Assembly (NCBI GenBank): GCA_030037185.1
Contig: JASHRR010000703.1
Coordinates: 1-8,622, forward strand
From: Xanthobacteraceae bacterium
GTDB lineage: Bacteria > Pseudomonadota > Alphaproteobacteria > Rhizobiales > Xanthobacteraceae
Direction: 5' to 3'
Length of the DNA stretch: 8,622 nt
The position numbers were made by a program, and so were the translations under genes. The notes beneath the pieces are model-generated. The model worked only from the letters and a program-made list of their open reading frames with translations, ran no database searches and had not been told where the DNA came from. Of the stretch, positions 1-6,097 are shown in pieces (position 1 is the stretch's first letter; each line of letters starts with the position of its first letter).

Positions 1-383
1 TTCGCGGCCGGCGGGTTCGCAGTGACGAACCTCAACGCGGGCGTAGAAGCGCGCGCAGAGCGCCAGACGGCCGAGATCGTCCTTGCGCGGCGCCGACTCG
101 ACACCGTCACCAGGTCCCGGCAGACCGAATGCACCAAGCGCGGACCTCTTGACCTCTTTGCCGGAACCTGGAGGTCCAGGAGCAAGCCGCGATCGCCGAA
201 CTAGAGCGGCTTCAGGCCGACGTGAAGGCGGATGCAGACCCGCAGGCGGTGGCGCTCGGCATCAGTTCTGCCAGGCTGCATGTCATTCAGGCTGGCAGCA
301 CGGTCGCGCTCTGCCTGTTCTCCGGCCTGTTCATCAGCTTCGGGGCCGGACTGATCTGGCGAAGGCCGGCGCCACTAGGGTGA
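1..383 (+). pseudogene. 3' part of a coiled-coil, membrane-anchored protein gene, frameshifted
   Basis: The 5' end lies outside the window. Reading starts in the frame of base 1 and gives a charged, helix-prone segment (AGVEARAERQTAEIVLARRR, then CTKRGPL). It then runs to a stop at 202-204. The frame of base 159 continues the same kind of protein: CRNLEVQEQAAIAELERLQ, then a hydrophobic helix (STVALCLFSGLFISFGAGLI) followed by RR, with a stop at 381-383. The two halves are joined by a perfect 8-bp tandem duplication, GACCTCTT at 143-150 and again at 151-158. Removing one copy reads straight through as RGP-L-CRNLE. What is seen is a long coiled-coil region with one C-terminal membrane helix, a layout common in small rhizobial and prophage-type proteins. 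I do not recognise a function. The frameshift is clear; whether the upstream part is intact is not known. Confidence 0.6.
143..158. repeat. 8-bp perfect tandem duplication causing a frameshift
   Basis: GACCTCTT occurs twice in direct succession (143-150, 151-158). It sits exactly where the two coding halves of the surrounding pseudogene change frame, and deleting one unit restores a continuous reading frame. This looks like a slippage or duplication event that inactivated the gene. Confidence 0.8.
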
Positions 384-387
384 ACTG

Positions 388-525
388 GTGGACGCCGACG
401 CCGACAGCGAGCGGGCCATCCGATACCGGATCGCCTTGATGGTCTTGTGCTGGAATCCGCTCGCGATGGCGCTGAGGGCCGCAGCTTCGGCACGGTCGCT
501 GCCTAAGACTACGTTTGGTCCGTAG
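388..525 (+). pseudogene. Relic A: C-terminal remnant of a small conserved protein
   Basis: A 45-codon open stretch, with GTG at 388 as its first plausible codon, ends at a TAG at 523-525. It contains DSERAIRYRIALMVLC, then WNPLAMALRAAASARS. No ribosome binding site precedes it and it starts right after the stop of the upstream pseudogene. It may therefore be the tail of that broken gene or of a separate lost gene. Two further copies of the same segment occur on the same strand: relic C (AVMVLRCDPLAITITAATSARR, 1987-2052) and relic B (ALMVLCCDPLAI then LTAAVSARRS, 6317-6381). From memory, the consensus MVLCCDPLAIALTAAASARR is the C-terminus of a multicopy hypothetical protein family in Bradyrhizobium; a database search is needed to confirm this. 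Function is unknown. Confidence 0.5.
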
Positions 526-567
526 CACGTTCGATAGCTGGCGTGCTGACGCCATCGACTCACACGG
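433..567. repeat. Diverged DNA repeat, copy A (partner at 6317-6454)
   Basis: Similarity to 6317-6454 covers relic A and runs past its stop codon into non-coding DNA. My hand alignment gives 27 of 34 identical bases for the first 34 bases. It gives 42 of 60 without gaps for 508-567 against 6395-6454, sharing TTGGTCCG near the start and CACGG at the end. The similarity ends about 96 bp before the cysteine-synthase start. Confidence 0.55.
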
Positions 568-620
568 CGCCGAAGGGCAAATGCAGTCGTACCGGTCATG
601 CGATGCCACCATTGCTCGGT

Positions 621-633
621 CTCACATCGTGAG
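621..633. promoter_or_regulatory. Small inverted repeat upstream of the cysteine-synthase gene
   Basis: CTCAC-ATC-GTGAG is a 5-bp inverted repeat with a 3-base centre, ending 30 bp before the ATG at 664. It could be a small operator or an mRNA hairpin. At this length it could also be chance, and no convincing -35/-10 pair was found beside it. Confidence 0.2.
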
Positions 634-663
634 CGACACTGGCGCGTCGCATGGGGGACCTGC

Positions 664-1713
664 ATGGCAAAATTCGACAGCATCCTGGGAACGGTTGGCA
701 ACACGCCTATCGTCAGAATTAACAACCTGACGCCGCGCGCCGACGTGAATTTCTACGTCAAGATCGAGGCGTTCAACCCGTTGGGCTCCGTCAAGGACCG
801 CTTGGCGCTCGGCGTGATCGAAGCGGCCGAGGAATCTGGGCAGCTCAAACGCGGGCAGACCGTCATCGAGGCGACGAGTGGTAACACTGGTATCGGGCTC
901 GCGATGGTCTGCGCGCAGAAAGGCTATCCCCTGGTCGTGACGATGGCGGAGCAGTTCAGCGTCGAGCGGCGCAAGCTCATGCGCTTTCTTGGCGCCAAGG
1001 TCGTGCTGACACCTGCAGCGGGGCGCGCGGTGGCCATGGTGACAAAGGCGGTCGAACTCGCCAACGCGCACGGCTGGTTCCTGACCCGCCAGTTCGAGAA
1101 TGAGGCCAATCCCGATTTCCATTCGCGAACGACCGCGCGAGAAATCGTTGCAGATTTCAAAGGTGAGAAGCTTGACTATTGGGTGACCGGATATGGTACC
1201 GGCGGTACGCTTAAGGGGGTCGCGCGCGTGCTTGTGAAGGAAATGCCGAACACGAAGATCATCGTCTGCGAGCCCGACGAGGCACAGCTCCTCAGCAGTG
1301 GCATCGAGCAAGTGCGCAATCCCGACGGATCGGCCGCCGCGCCTCATCCCGCCTTCAAGCCGCACCCCATGCAGGGCTGGACGCCGGATTTCATCCCGAA
1401 GCTCACTTCTGATGCCGTTGCAATGAAGGTGATTGATCGCGTCATCACGGTCCCGGGCTCGGAAGCGATCCACTACGCTGGAGAGTTGGCGCGAAAGGAA
1501 GGCATTTTTGTCGGGATCACCGGAGGGGCGACCTTTGCAGGGGCCCTGCGCGTGTGTGCGGAGGCGCCGACAGGAGCGAACATCCTTGCCATGCTGCCCG
1601 ATACCGGCGAGCGCTATCTCAGCACACCGTTGTTTGCCAACGTACCGGCAGACATGACTCCGGAGGAATTGGATATCTCCCGATCAACGCCGAGCGCCCA
1701 GTTTGGCACGTGA
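664..1713 (+). CDS. cysK: Cysteine synthase family PLP-dependent enzyme
   Basis: A 349-residue fold-type II pyridoxal-phosphate enzyme of the O-acetylserine sulfhydrylase / cystathionine beta-synthase family. The family makes cysteine from O-acetylserine and sulfide in the cytoplasm. Visible motifs are the PLP-lysine block NPLGSVKDR (Lys44), the substrate loop TSGNTG (71-76), the phosphate-binding GTGGT (178-182) and the C-terminal PDTGERYLST block (312-321). The length is slightly above the usual 310-330. ATG 664 is chosen because GGGGGAC lies just upstream and the protein then starts at the normal family N-terminus (FDSILGTVGNTP); in-frame sequence back to 598 lacks this support. Departures from standard CysK are GITGGAT (284-290) instead of GISSGAA, which puts Thr286 where a Ser usually contacts the PLP ring nitrogen, and MQGWTPDFIP instead of IQGIGAGFIP. 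The substrate may therefore differ. It stands alone between relics A and C, without sulfur genes nearby. Confidence 0.88.
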   Translation: MAKFDSILGTVGNTPIVRINNLTPRADVNFYVKIEAFNPLGSVKDRLALGVIEAAEESGQLKRGQTVIEATSGNTGIGLAMVCAQKGYPLVVTMAEQFSVERRKLMRFLGAKVVLTPAAGRAVAMVTKAVELANAHGWFLTRQFENEANPDFHSRTTAREIVADFKGEKLDYWVTGYGTGGTLKGVARVLVKEMPNTKIIVCEPDEAQLLSSGIEQVRNPDGSAAAPHPAFKPHPMQGWTPDFIPKLTSDAVAMKVIDRVITVPGSEAIHYAGELARKEGIFVGITGGATFAGALRVCAEAPTGANILAMLPDTGERYLSTPLFANVPADMTPEELDISRSTPSAQFGT

Positions 1714-1986
1714 CCGCTCCGCGTTATTCACGTCGTTTCCGCGACGTTCCCGACGAGTTGCTGAGGGAGAAAGAGAAGATGCCACCCCAAAATCCTCCGG
1801 GTGCAAGGCCGCCATCCCGGCGGCCAGAAACAAGATGAACTCGCCTCACCGACGGCGATGCAAAGCGCAAGCCTGCGTGCAGGAAGGCCGTAAAGCGCGC
1901 CGAGCCCGTCGGGTGGGTAGCCTCTGGCGCGGAAAACGCACGGGCGGGGTCGCTAACGGCACCTGGCCGGGATTTAAGGCCGTCCC
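1714..1986. other. Stretch without an intact gene; possible remnant of a basic protein
   Basis: No convincing intact gene is present. Two reading frames give Lys/Arg/Ala-rich peptides that seem to hand over to one another: PKSSGCKAAIPAARNKM at about 1786-1836 in one frame, then AKRKPACRKAVKRAEPVGW from about 1860 in another. This is what a frameshifted, histone-H1-like basic tail would look like, but high-GC DNA also yields Arg/Ala-rich frames by chance. No clear start, ribosome binding site or intrinsic terminator was seen. Confidence 0.25.
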
Positions 1987-2076
1987 GCGGTCATGGTTCT
2001 GCGCTGCGATCCACTCGCGATCACAATCACGGCCGCAACATCAGCAAGGAGAATTCCGGCCAAGGCTGAATTAATT
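1987..2076 (+). pseudogene. Relic C: C-terminal remnant of the same small protein family
   Basis: From 1987 the sequence reads AVMVLRCDPLAITITAATSARRIP in one frame, matching relics A and B in order and spacing. Against relic B (6317-6350) I count 30 of 34 identical bases at 1987-2020. The frame is closed just upstream by a TAA at 1975-1977 and there is no start signal, so this is a fragment. Recognisable similarity fades around 2050. The end of the convergent FemAB-like gene lies only about 30 bp further on, so the relic sits at the edge of that cassette. Confidence 0.5.
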
Positions 2077-2085
2077 AATATTAAT
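2074..2085. repeat. 12-bp AT-only palindrome at a cassette edge
   Basis: ATTAATATTAAT is a perfect palindrome made only of A and T, in an otherwise GC-rich region. It contains the stop codon of the minus-strand FemAB-like gene (2081-2083) and directly follows relic C. It may mark a junction or simply be an AT-rich stop region. It lacks the GC stem of an intrinsic terminator. Confidence 0.35.
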
Positions 2086-3241
2086 CGGCGCCAAGGCGGG
2101 TAGCAGCCGCAGAGAGCTTCGACCCGTCCTGCGAGGAGAAATTCCGCGCGACGAGCCTCGTGAGGGCGCTGAGCGCGGGATGCCTCACCTCGAAATCGTA
2201 GACGGTCGGCACCGCCGCTCCCCCGAGCTTTTTCTTGATGGGATACGCCTCGGCACCGAGGCGCAGCAAGCGCTTTCGCCGTCGGATCGAATCCGCGATG
2301 AGGGCGTAATAGAGGTTGAAGTAGGCCCGGCTGGGGATCGTGCGCTCGCGGTCGAGGCCGCAGTGAAAGAAGTAGACCGTGTCGGCCCCGTCGAGCGCGA
2401 GCATGAAACCCACGGGTTCCCCCCCGAGCTTCGCCACGTGCGCGCGCAGCGATCCGGGCGGCATGGCCGCCGCGAGCGCGGCGAAGAACCCAGGCCCCAG
2501 GGGAATGGGTAGCTGCAGATTCGAGTGCTCGGCATGGTACCGCATGGTCATGCCGTACAGGCGGTTCATCATCGCGAAGACGGTCTCGTCGAAACGCTCG
2601 ACGGTCTCGATCGTGCCTTCAGCCTTGGCGAAATCTCTCTGGTACTGGCGGCACTGATGCCGGGTCCTCCCCGGCAGGCGCCTAAGGTACTCCTCGTAGG
2701 AGCCGAGACCCTCGAGGTTGAGCCACATCGTCGCGAGAAAGCCGGTCGACAGCAGGCCCCTGCGCGCGAACGCGCGCTCCTCCGAGCGGTCGCGCGCCGA
2801 CTTCACGCATAGGATGCCATAACGAAACGACGTCCGCAGGTGTGCGAGCATGGCGTCCGCGAGCTGTTCGGCCATTCCCTCGGCGCCGGGCACCAGCCGA
2901 AAACCGCTCACGTTCGACGACGGGATCTCGAGAAAGGCCAGATCGGTGGCGAGCGGGCGCCAGCCAGCCCGGGCCAGAAGCCCGAATGCCGAGGCCACGA
3001 CCCCGCCGATGTAACCGGCGAGATCCAGCCGCCGCACGATGTGCAGGACGCCAAGCGCGCGAGGCTCTCCGTCGGCGAAAGCCTGAAGATAGTAGATCTC
3101 GAGCGTGGTCGGTCCGGCCGCGCGGATGGCCTCGGTCCACACCACGGTGAGAGGCCCGAGCTCGCGGTCGCGAAGGGCCTCCGCCCAGAACTTCGCTTCG
3201 TCGGCCGTGAGCCGCTCCGTGTGCTCTATCGTAATTCCCAT
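2081..3241 (-). CDS. FemAB / BioF2-like GNAT-fold transferase
   Basis: A 386-residue soluble protein of the FemAB / CelD-like acetyltransferase superfamily, which uses two GNAT-type halves to move acyl or aminoacyl groups onto amines, for example in peptidoglycan cross-bridges or exopolysaccharide. Seen in sequence: an N-terminal half (about 15-170), the linker RRLPGRTRHQCRQYQRDF (187-204) typical of the start of the second half, the GNAT-like strand AHVAKLGGEPVGFMLAL (267-283), a YFFHCGLDRE segment (290-299) and the C-terminal LGAEAYPIKKKLGG signature (328-341). The substrate cannot be read. ATG 3241 is chosen because it overlaps the methyltransferase stop by one base (TGATG), which implies coupled translation; a GTG directly upstream at 3244 is an alternative. 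The gene is very GC-rich (73% at 3121-3180), unlike the plus-strand genes. Confidence 0.72.
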   Translation of the reverse strand: MGITIEHTERLTADEAKFWAEALRDRELGPLTVVWTEAIRAAGPTTLEIYYLQAFADGEPRALGVLHIVRRLDLAGYIGGVVASAFGLLARAGWRPLATDLAFLEIPSSNVSGFRLVPGAEGMAEQLADAMLAHLRTSFRYGILCVKSARDRSEERAFARRGLLSTGFLATMWLNLEGLGSYEEYLRRLPGRTRHQCRQYQRDFAKAEGTIETVERFDETVFAMMNRLYGMTMRYHAEHSNLQLPIPLGPGFFAALAAAMPPGSLRAHVAKLGGEPVGFMLALDGADTVYFFHCGLDRERTIPSRAYFNLYYALIADSIRRRKRLLRLGAEAYPIKKKLGGAAVPTVYDFEVRHPALSALTRLVARNFSSQDGSKLSAAATRLGAD

Positions 3242-4116
3242 CACGGCACCACGGCAGTAGCGATGCGCGCCCCCTGGATCGTCGCGAGCCGGCGGCCGGG
3301 CGGGGTCAGATAACGCTCATTGAGCTCGGCTTCGGGAAGGTCCTCCTCGACGACGAGACCCGCGCCACGGCATTCGCTCGCCATCTCGTCAGGCCACCAG
3401 CCGCTCGCAAAGCTCTCTCCGGCTTTCTTGACGCTCTCGTTGATCAGGTTGCGCCCCTCGACGAGCTCGCGGTCTCCGTACATGAAGACGACGCCGCTGT
3501 CGGGCGCGCAGGTGGCCGCGATCCAGGCGAAGATGCCGCGAACGGCCTTGCGCGGCAGGTAGCTGAGCAGGCCCTCTGCCACGCAGAACGCCCGCGTCCG
3601 ACCTCCCGCGACCGCGCGAAGCGCGCTCGACCCATCGATCGGACGGCTGAGGTCGTGGCTCACCCACGCTGTGCGGGACCACAAATCCGGATGGACGAGG
3701 CCGCGCGCGATCGCCCGCTTTCGCCGCTGCGTCGCCGGATGGTCGATTTCGATGACCCAGGGCGAGCTTGTCCGGGCACGCGTGAGGCGGATGGCACGCA
3801 TGTCGTAACCCGCTCCGAAGATGACGATCCGATCGAGGCCTCGCTCAAGCTCGTCATTCAGGCGCGCATCGATGTAGCGCGTGCGGCAGATGAAGTCGGC
3901 GGGCGCGCCTGGGTATTTCCGGTCGAGCATCCGCTCCACCGCGTTTCGCAAGCCCGGGCTCGCCTGACACGCCCCGATCAGCATGCGATTGAGCGGCTGA
4001 AGAAACCGGCGGGCGAACTTGTCCTCGAAGAGGCGCGCCTCCTCGGGCAGCAGCGATTCGAGTGCGCGCATGGCCGCGGCGGCCTCGGCCGTCCAGCTCG
4101 GAGTGTCGTCTGTCAT
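3241..4116 (-). CDS. SAM-dependent methyltransferase, leucine carboxyl methyltransferase family
   Basis: A 291-residue enzyme of the LCM / TIGR00027-type S-adenosylmethionine methyltransferases. These are cytoplasmic enzymes that methylate carboxyl or hydroxyl groups, often in secondary metabolism. Motifs in order are RTRYIDARL (78-86), the SAM-binding glycine motif IFGAGYDMRAIRL (99-111), the acidic EIDHPATQ (123-130), SHDLS (153-157, motif II-like) and EGLLSYLP (181-188). These are all hallmarks of the family, and the length is normal. Start 4116 is preferred over the in-frame ATG at 4149 because GGGAGG lies 5-7 bases upstream and MTDDTPSW is a plausible family N-terminus. It is first in a two-gene unit with the FemAB-like gene, which it overlaps by one base. 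GC is 77% at 3241-3300, which suggests a different origin from the neighbouring prenyl synthase. The methyl acceptor is unknown. Confidence 0.85.
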   Translation of the reverse strand: MTDDTPSWTAEAAAAMRALESLLPEEARLFEDKFARRFLQPLNRMLIGACQASPGLRNAVERMLDRKYPGAPADFICRTRYIDARLNDELERGLDRIVIFGAGYDMRAIRLTRARTSSPWVIEIDHPATQRRKRAIARGLVHPDLWSRTAWVSHDLSRPIDGSSALRAVAGGRTRAFCVAEGLLSYLPRKAVRGIFAWIAATCAPDSGVVFMYGDRELVEGRNLINESVKKAGESFASGWWPDEMASECRGAGLVVEEDLPEAELNERYLTPPGRRLATIQGARIATAVVP

Positions 4117-4225
4117 GGAGCCCTCCCGAGTTTCTGAATGGTGCACCATGAACGTTTGGGATCTCCAGGGACAAAAGTTAAGTGAATCGTTTGAACCATT
4201 CCCGTGCCCGATACACGACTCCGAA

Positions 4226-4241
4226 TGTGAACGCGTTCACA
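4226..4241. promoter_or_regulatory. 16-bp perfect palindrome, candidate operator
   Basis: TGTGAACGCGTTCACA is a perfect 16-bp palindrome in the 197-bp gap between the divergent methyltransferase and prenyl synthase genes. Its centre is about 117 bp from the methyltransferase start and 80 bp from the synthase start. It has the form of a homodimer-repressor site (LacI- or GntR-like half-sites). It also formally matches TGT-N10-ACA, the NifA upstream activator pattern, but lies too near the candidate downstream promoter for that use. No regulator gene is visible in the window. Confidence 0.45.
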
Positions 4242-4243
4242 GA

Positions 4244-4259
4244 CGGCCGCACGTTTGCA
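4244..4259 (+). promoter_or_regulatory. Weak sigma-54-like -24/-12 candidate
   Basis: cGGCcg-N5-TTGCA matches the invariant GG-N10-GC spacing of sigma-54 promoters and the full TTGCA -12 box, but only three of six -24 positions. A start near 4270 would leave about 30 bases before the ribosome binding site at 4300-4307. It adjoins the palindrome at 4226-4241. Such a pattern arises fairly often by chance, so this is a candidate only. Confidence 0.2.
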
Positions 4260-4313
4260 TCAACGCGATGCAGGCGTTCGATCAATCGATGTATTTCCAA
4301 AGGAGGGAACTTT

Positions 4314-5306
4314 ATGCTGGCTCAAGGTAGCGGCTTACAGCCGATCGGCCCCGCTGGCTCCGAGATGACGACTCGAATCGAGCAGGCCCTGGTGCGAGCC
4401 CTCGCCTCGGTCATGCGAAACGACGGCCCTCCTGGGCTTGCCTCCGCGATGCGATATGCAGTGTTTCCAAGTGGTGGGCGGATTCGTCCGCGGCTCAGTC
4501 TTGCGGTCAACGCTGCTTGCGGCGGCGATATGGGAGAGCTGGCGGCAGGAGCCGCTGCCGCCGTCGAGCTGCTCCATTGCGCGTCCCTGGTGCATGATGA
4601 CCTGCCTTGTTTCGACAATGCGGGTATCCGCCGCGGACGTCCATCCGTGCATCGAGCCTTTGGCGAGTCCCTGGCGCTGCTGGCGGGCGACGCACTAATC
4701 GTGTTGGCCTTCCAGACTCTTGCCCAGAGTGCGGTTGCGGCTCCAGTCCGGCTCGGTCCAATGATCATGGCCATGGCGCGCGCCGCAGGCATGCCCTTCG
4801 GCCTTGCCGCCGGGCAGGCCTGGGAGCTCGAACGGCAGGCCGATCTCCAACGCTACCAGCGCGCCAAGACCGGCAGTCTGTTCGCCGCAGCAACGATGGC
4901 TGGGGCGCTGGCGGCCGGAGTTACCGCTGAGCCATGGCGGAGTCTCGGCGAGCAACTGGGCGAGGCGTACCAGGTCGCAGACGATATCAAAGACATGGTC
5001 TGCACCGAGGAAGAGCTAGGCAAGCCGGCCGGCCAGGATGTCGCTCATCGGCGCCCTAGTGCCGCACTCTACCTGGGGTTGGAAGGTGCAGCGGTACGGC
5101 TGCGCCGGCTTCTCGGCCAGGCAATCGCGACGATTCCGGCCTGCCCGGGACAAGCCGAGCTTAGGTCTCTTATCCGATCGGAGGTTCTCCGGATAATGCC
5201 GAAAGGCATATCGTCGTATGTCGCTAACCCTGCGAGCGAGCCCGATTCCTCATCCTCTGGCAATCCACGCGAGCGAAGGGCCGCAGCCACGGCCAGGAAC
5301 AGATGA
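4314..5306 (+). CDS. Type II polyprenyl (probably geranylgeranyl) diphosphate synthase
   Basis: A 330-residue trans-prenyl diphosphate synthase of the CrtE/IspA class. It condenses isopentenyl diphosphate with allylic diphosphates in the cytoplasm. Motifs: GGRIRP (54-59), the first aspartate-rich motif DDLPCFD (95-101, the DDxxxxD form of bacterial type II enzymes), RRGRPSVH (106-113), GQAWE (167-171), KTG (185-187) and the second aspartate-rich motif DDIKD (223-227). A small residue (Ala90) five positions before the first motif fits a C20 rather than C15 product, by family rule. The last 26 or so residues are a Ser/Arg-rich tail, probably disordered. ATG 4314 has a strong AGGAGGG at 4301-4307; the in-frame extension to 4182 is rejected. 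It overlaps the Lgt-like gene by four bases (ATGA), so the two are coupled. It resembles the CrtE of photosynthetic and the GGPP synthase of gibberellin-making rhizobia, but no carotenoid or diterpene cyclase gene is here. Confidence 0.9.
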   Translation: MLAQGSGLQPIGPAGSEMTTRIEQALVRALASVMRNDGPPGLASAMRYAVFPSGGRIRPRLSLAVNAACGGDMGELAAGAAAAVELLHCASLVHDDLPCFDNAGIRRGRPSVHRAFGESLALLAGDALIVLAFQTLAQSAVAAPVRLGPMIMAMARAAGMPFGLAAGQAWELERQADLQRYQRAKTGSLFAAATMAGALAAGVTAEPWRSLGEQLGEAYQVADDIKDMVCTEEELGKPAGQDVAHRRPSAALYLGLEGAAVRLRRLLGQAIATIPACPGQAELRSLIRSEVLRIMPKGISSYVANPASEPDSSSSGNPRERRAAATARNR

Positions 5307-6082
5307 TCATGACGGATCACCATCCGGCCTCTCTGCTAGACACCTGTGTACGTCACGCTCACGGTGTGCGGCTGTTTGGTCTCACCTACCATCCGTATCA
5401 CATATCCAACGATCTGGGGATCAGTGCGATCCTCTTGTTCTCTGCGTGGTTCGCCGCCAGGCAACCCGGTCTGACTTTACCGGGCTTTATTGTGGCCTTT
5501 GCGGTGATGCAGGGCAGTTATGTGCTGGCACGCCTTATTCGATGGCGTATCTCCGGGAACGCGAGCCGATCCTTTCTGCAGGACACCGTACTTATCGTGC
5601 TGCCTTCTTTCATCGCTGCAAGCCTCCTAGCGGGCAACGATCTGGCCCCCTCGCTGGATCTCGCGGGTCTCGATCTCGCGCTCGGCCTCAGTTTCATTCG
5701 TATCGGGTGCTTCTTCGGCGGGTGCTGCTACGGCCGGCCCGCGCGCTGGGGCGTGCTATATCTGCCAGAGCATCTCAAGGATGTGCATGGCTGTCGGAAT
5801 TACACCAGTGGCCCGGTTCCGCATGGGCGTGTTATCCCGATCCAGCTCTTCGAGTCCGCTGTCAACGCAGCGATGTTCGCGGCATTGCTTATTTGGCGCA
5901 TGCACTCACCGTCCTCACACGGGCGTGTGCTGCCGGCCTATCTCATTGGCTATGCCGTATGGAGATTTGGCAGTGACTTTTGGCGGACCGTTTCCGTGCG
6001 TCCGCGCTGGGCTGGGCTGTCGCAGGCGCAGTGGTATGCGATGGCGGTCTGTGCCGTCATGGTTGTCGCCCTGGTCCTTTAG
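5303..6082 (+). CDS. Lgt-like (prolipoprotein diacylglyceryl transferase family) membrane protein
   Basis: A 259-residue integral membrane protein with about seven hydrophobic helices (near 37-53, 57-78, 92-110, 120-140, 183-199, 207-222, 243-259), the layout of Lgt. Lgt moves diacylglycerol onto lipoprotein cysteines. Family marks here are RIGCFFGGCCYGRP (133-146) in place of the RxGNFxN motif, IPIQLFESAVN (178-188; Lgt has HPxQLYE), YAVWRFGSDFWR (217-228, with the essential-type Arg) and GLSQAQW (238-244). The HGG motif with the catalytic histidine of true Lgt is not found; the region around 80-105 reads RWRISGNASRSFLQD. It is therefore probably a paralog with another donor or acceptor. It starts inside the synthase stop (ATGA, 5303-5306) with AGGA just upstream. 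This tight coupling suggests it may use or handle the prenyl product, which is inference. Confidence 0.72.
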   Translation: MIMTDHHPASLLDTCVRHAHGVRLFGLTYHPYHISNDLGISAILLFSAWFAARQPGLTLPGFIVAFAVMQGSYVLARLIRWRISGNASRSFLQDTVLIVLPSFIAASLLAGNDLAPSLDLAGLDLALGLSFIRIGCFFGGCCYGRPARWGVLYLPEHLKDVHGCRNYTSGPVPHGRVIPIQLFESAVNAAMFAALLIWRMHSPSSHGRVLPAYLIGYAVWRFGSDFWRTVSVRPRWAGLSQAQWYAMAVCAVMVVALVL

Positions 6083-6097
6083 ACCCAAGGGAACTCG

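Noticed and set aside
622..1473. 283-codon open frame antisense to the cysteine synthase gene
   Set aside because: It is a shadow of a well-supported gene in GC-rich DNA; its translation is Arg/His/Asp-rich with no family motif.
1703..2074. 123-codon Arg-rich frame after the cysteine synthase
   Set aside because: No ribosome binding site and it overlaps the cysteine-synthase end. Relic C, at its 3' part, reads in a different frame.
2840..3313. 157-codon plus-strand frame opposite the FemAB-like gene
   Set aside because: Antisense shadow in about 73% GC DNA with no recognisable domain.
4226..4241. NifA upstream activator site (TGT-N10-ACA)
   Set aside because: The formal match comes from the palindrome. 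It is only about 12 bp from the candidate -24 box, whereas functional NifA sites lie much further upstream.
4182..4313. N-terminal extension of the prenyl synthase
   Set aside because: The extension crosses the palindrome and promoter-like motif; ATG 4314 has a near-perfect ribosome binding site and fits the family N-terminus.
4314..5306. Part of a rhizobial gibberellin operon
   Set aside because: The synthase is compatible, but no cytochrome P450, ferredoxin, dehydrogenase or ent-copalyl/kaurene synthase gene is next to it.
5218..5976. 252-codon frame overlapping the prenyl synthase end and the Lgt-like gene
   Set aside because: Out of frame with clear Lgt motifs, low-complexity Ser/Arg/Cys-rich product, no ribosome binding site.
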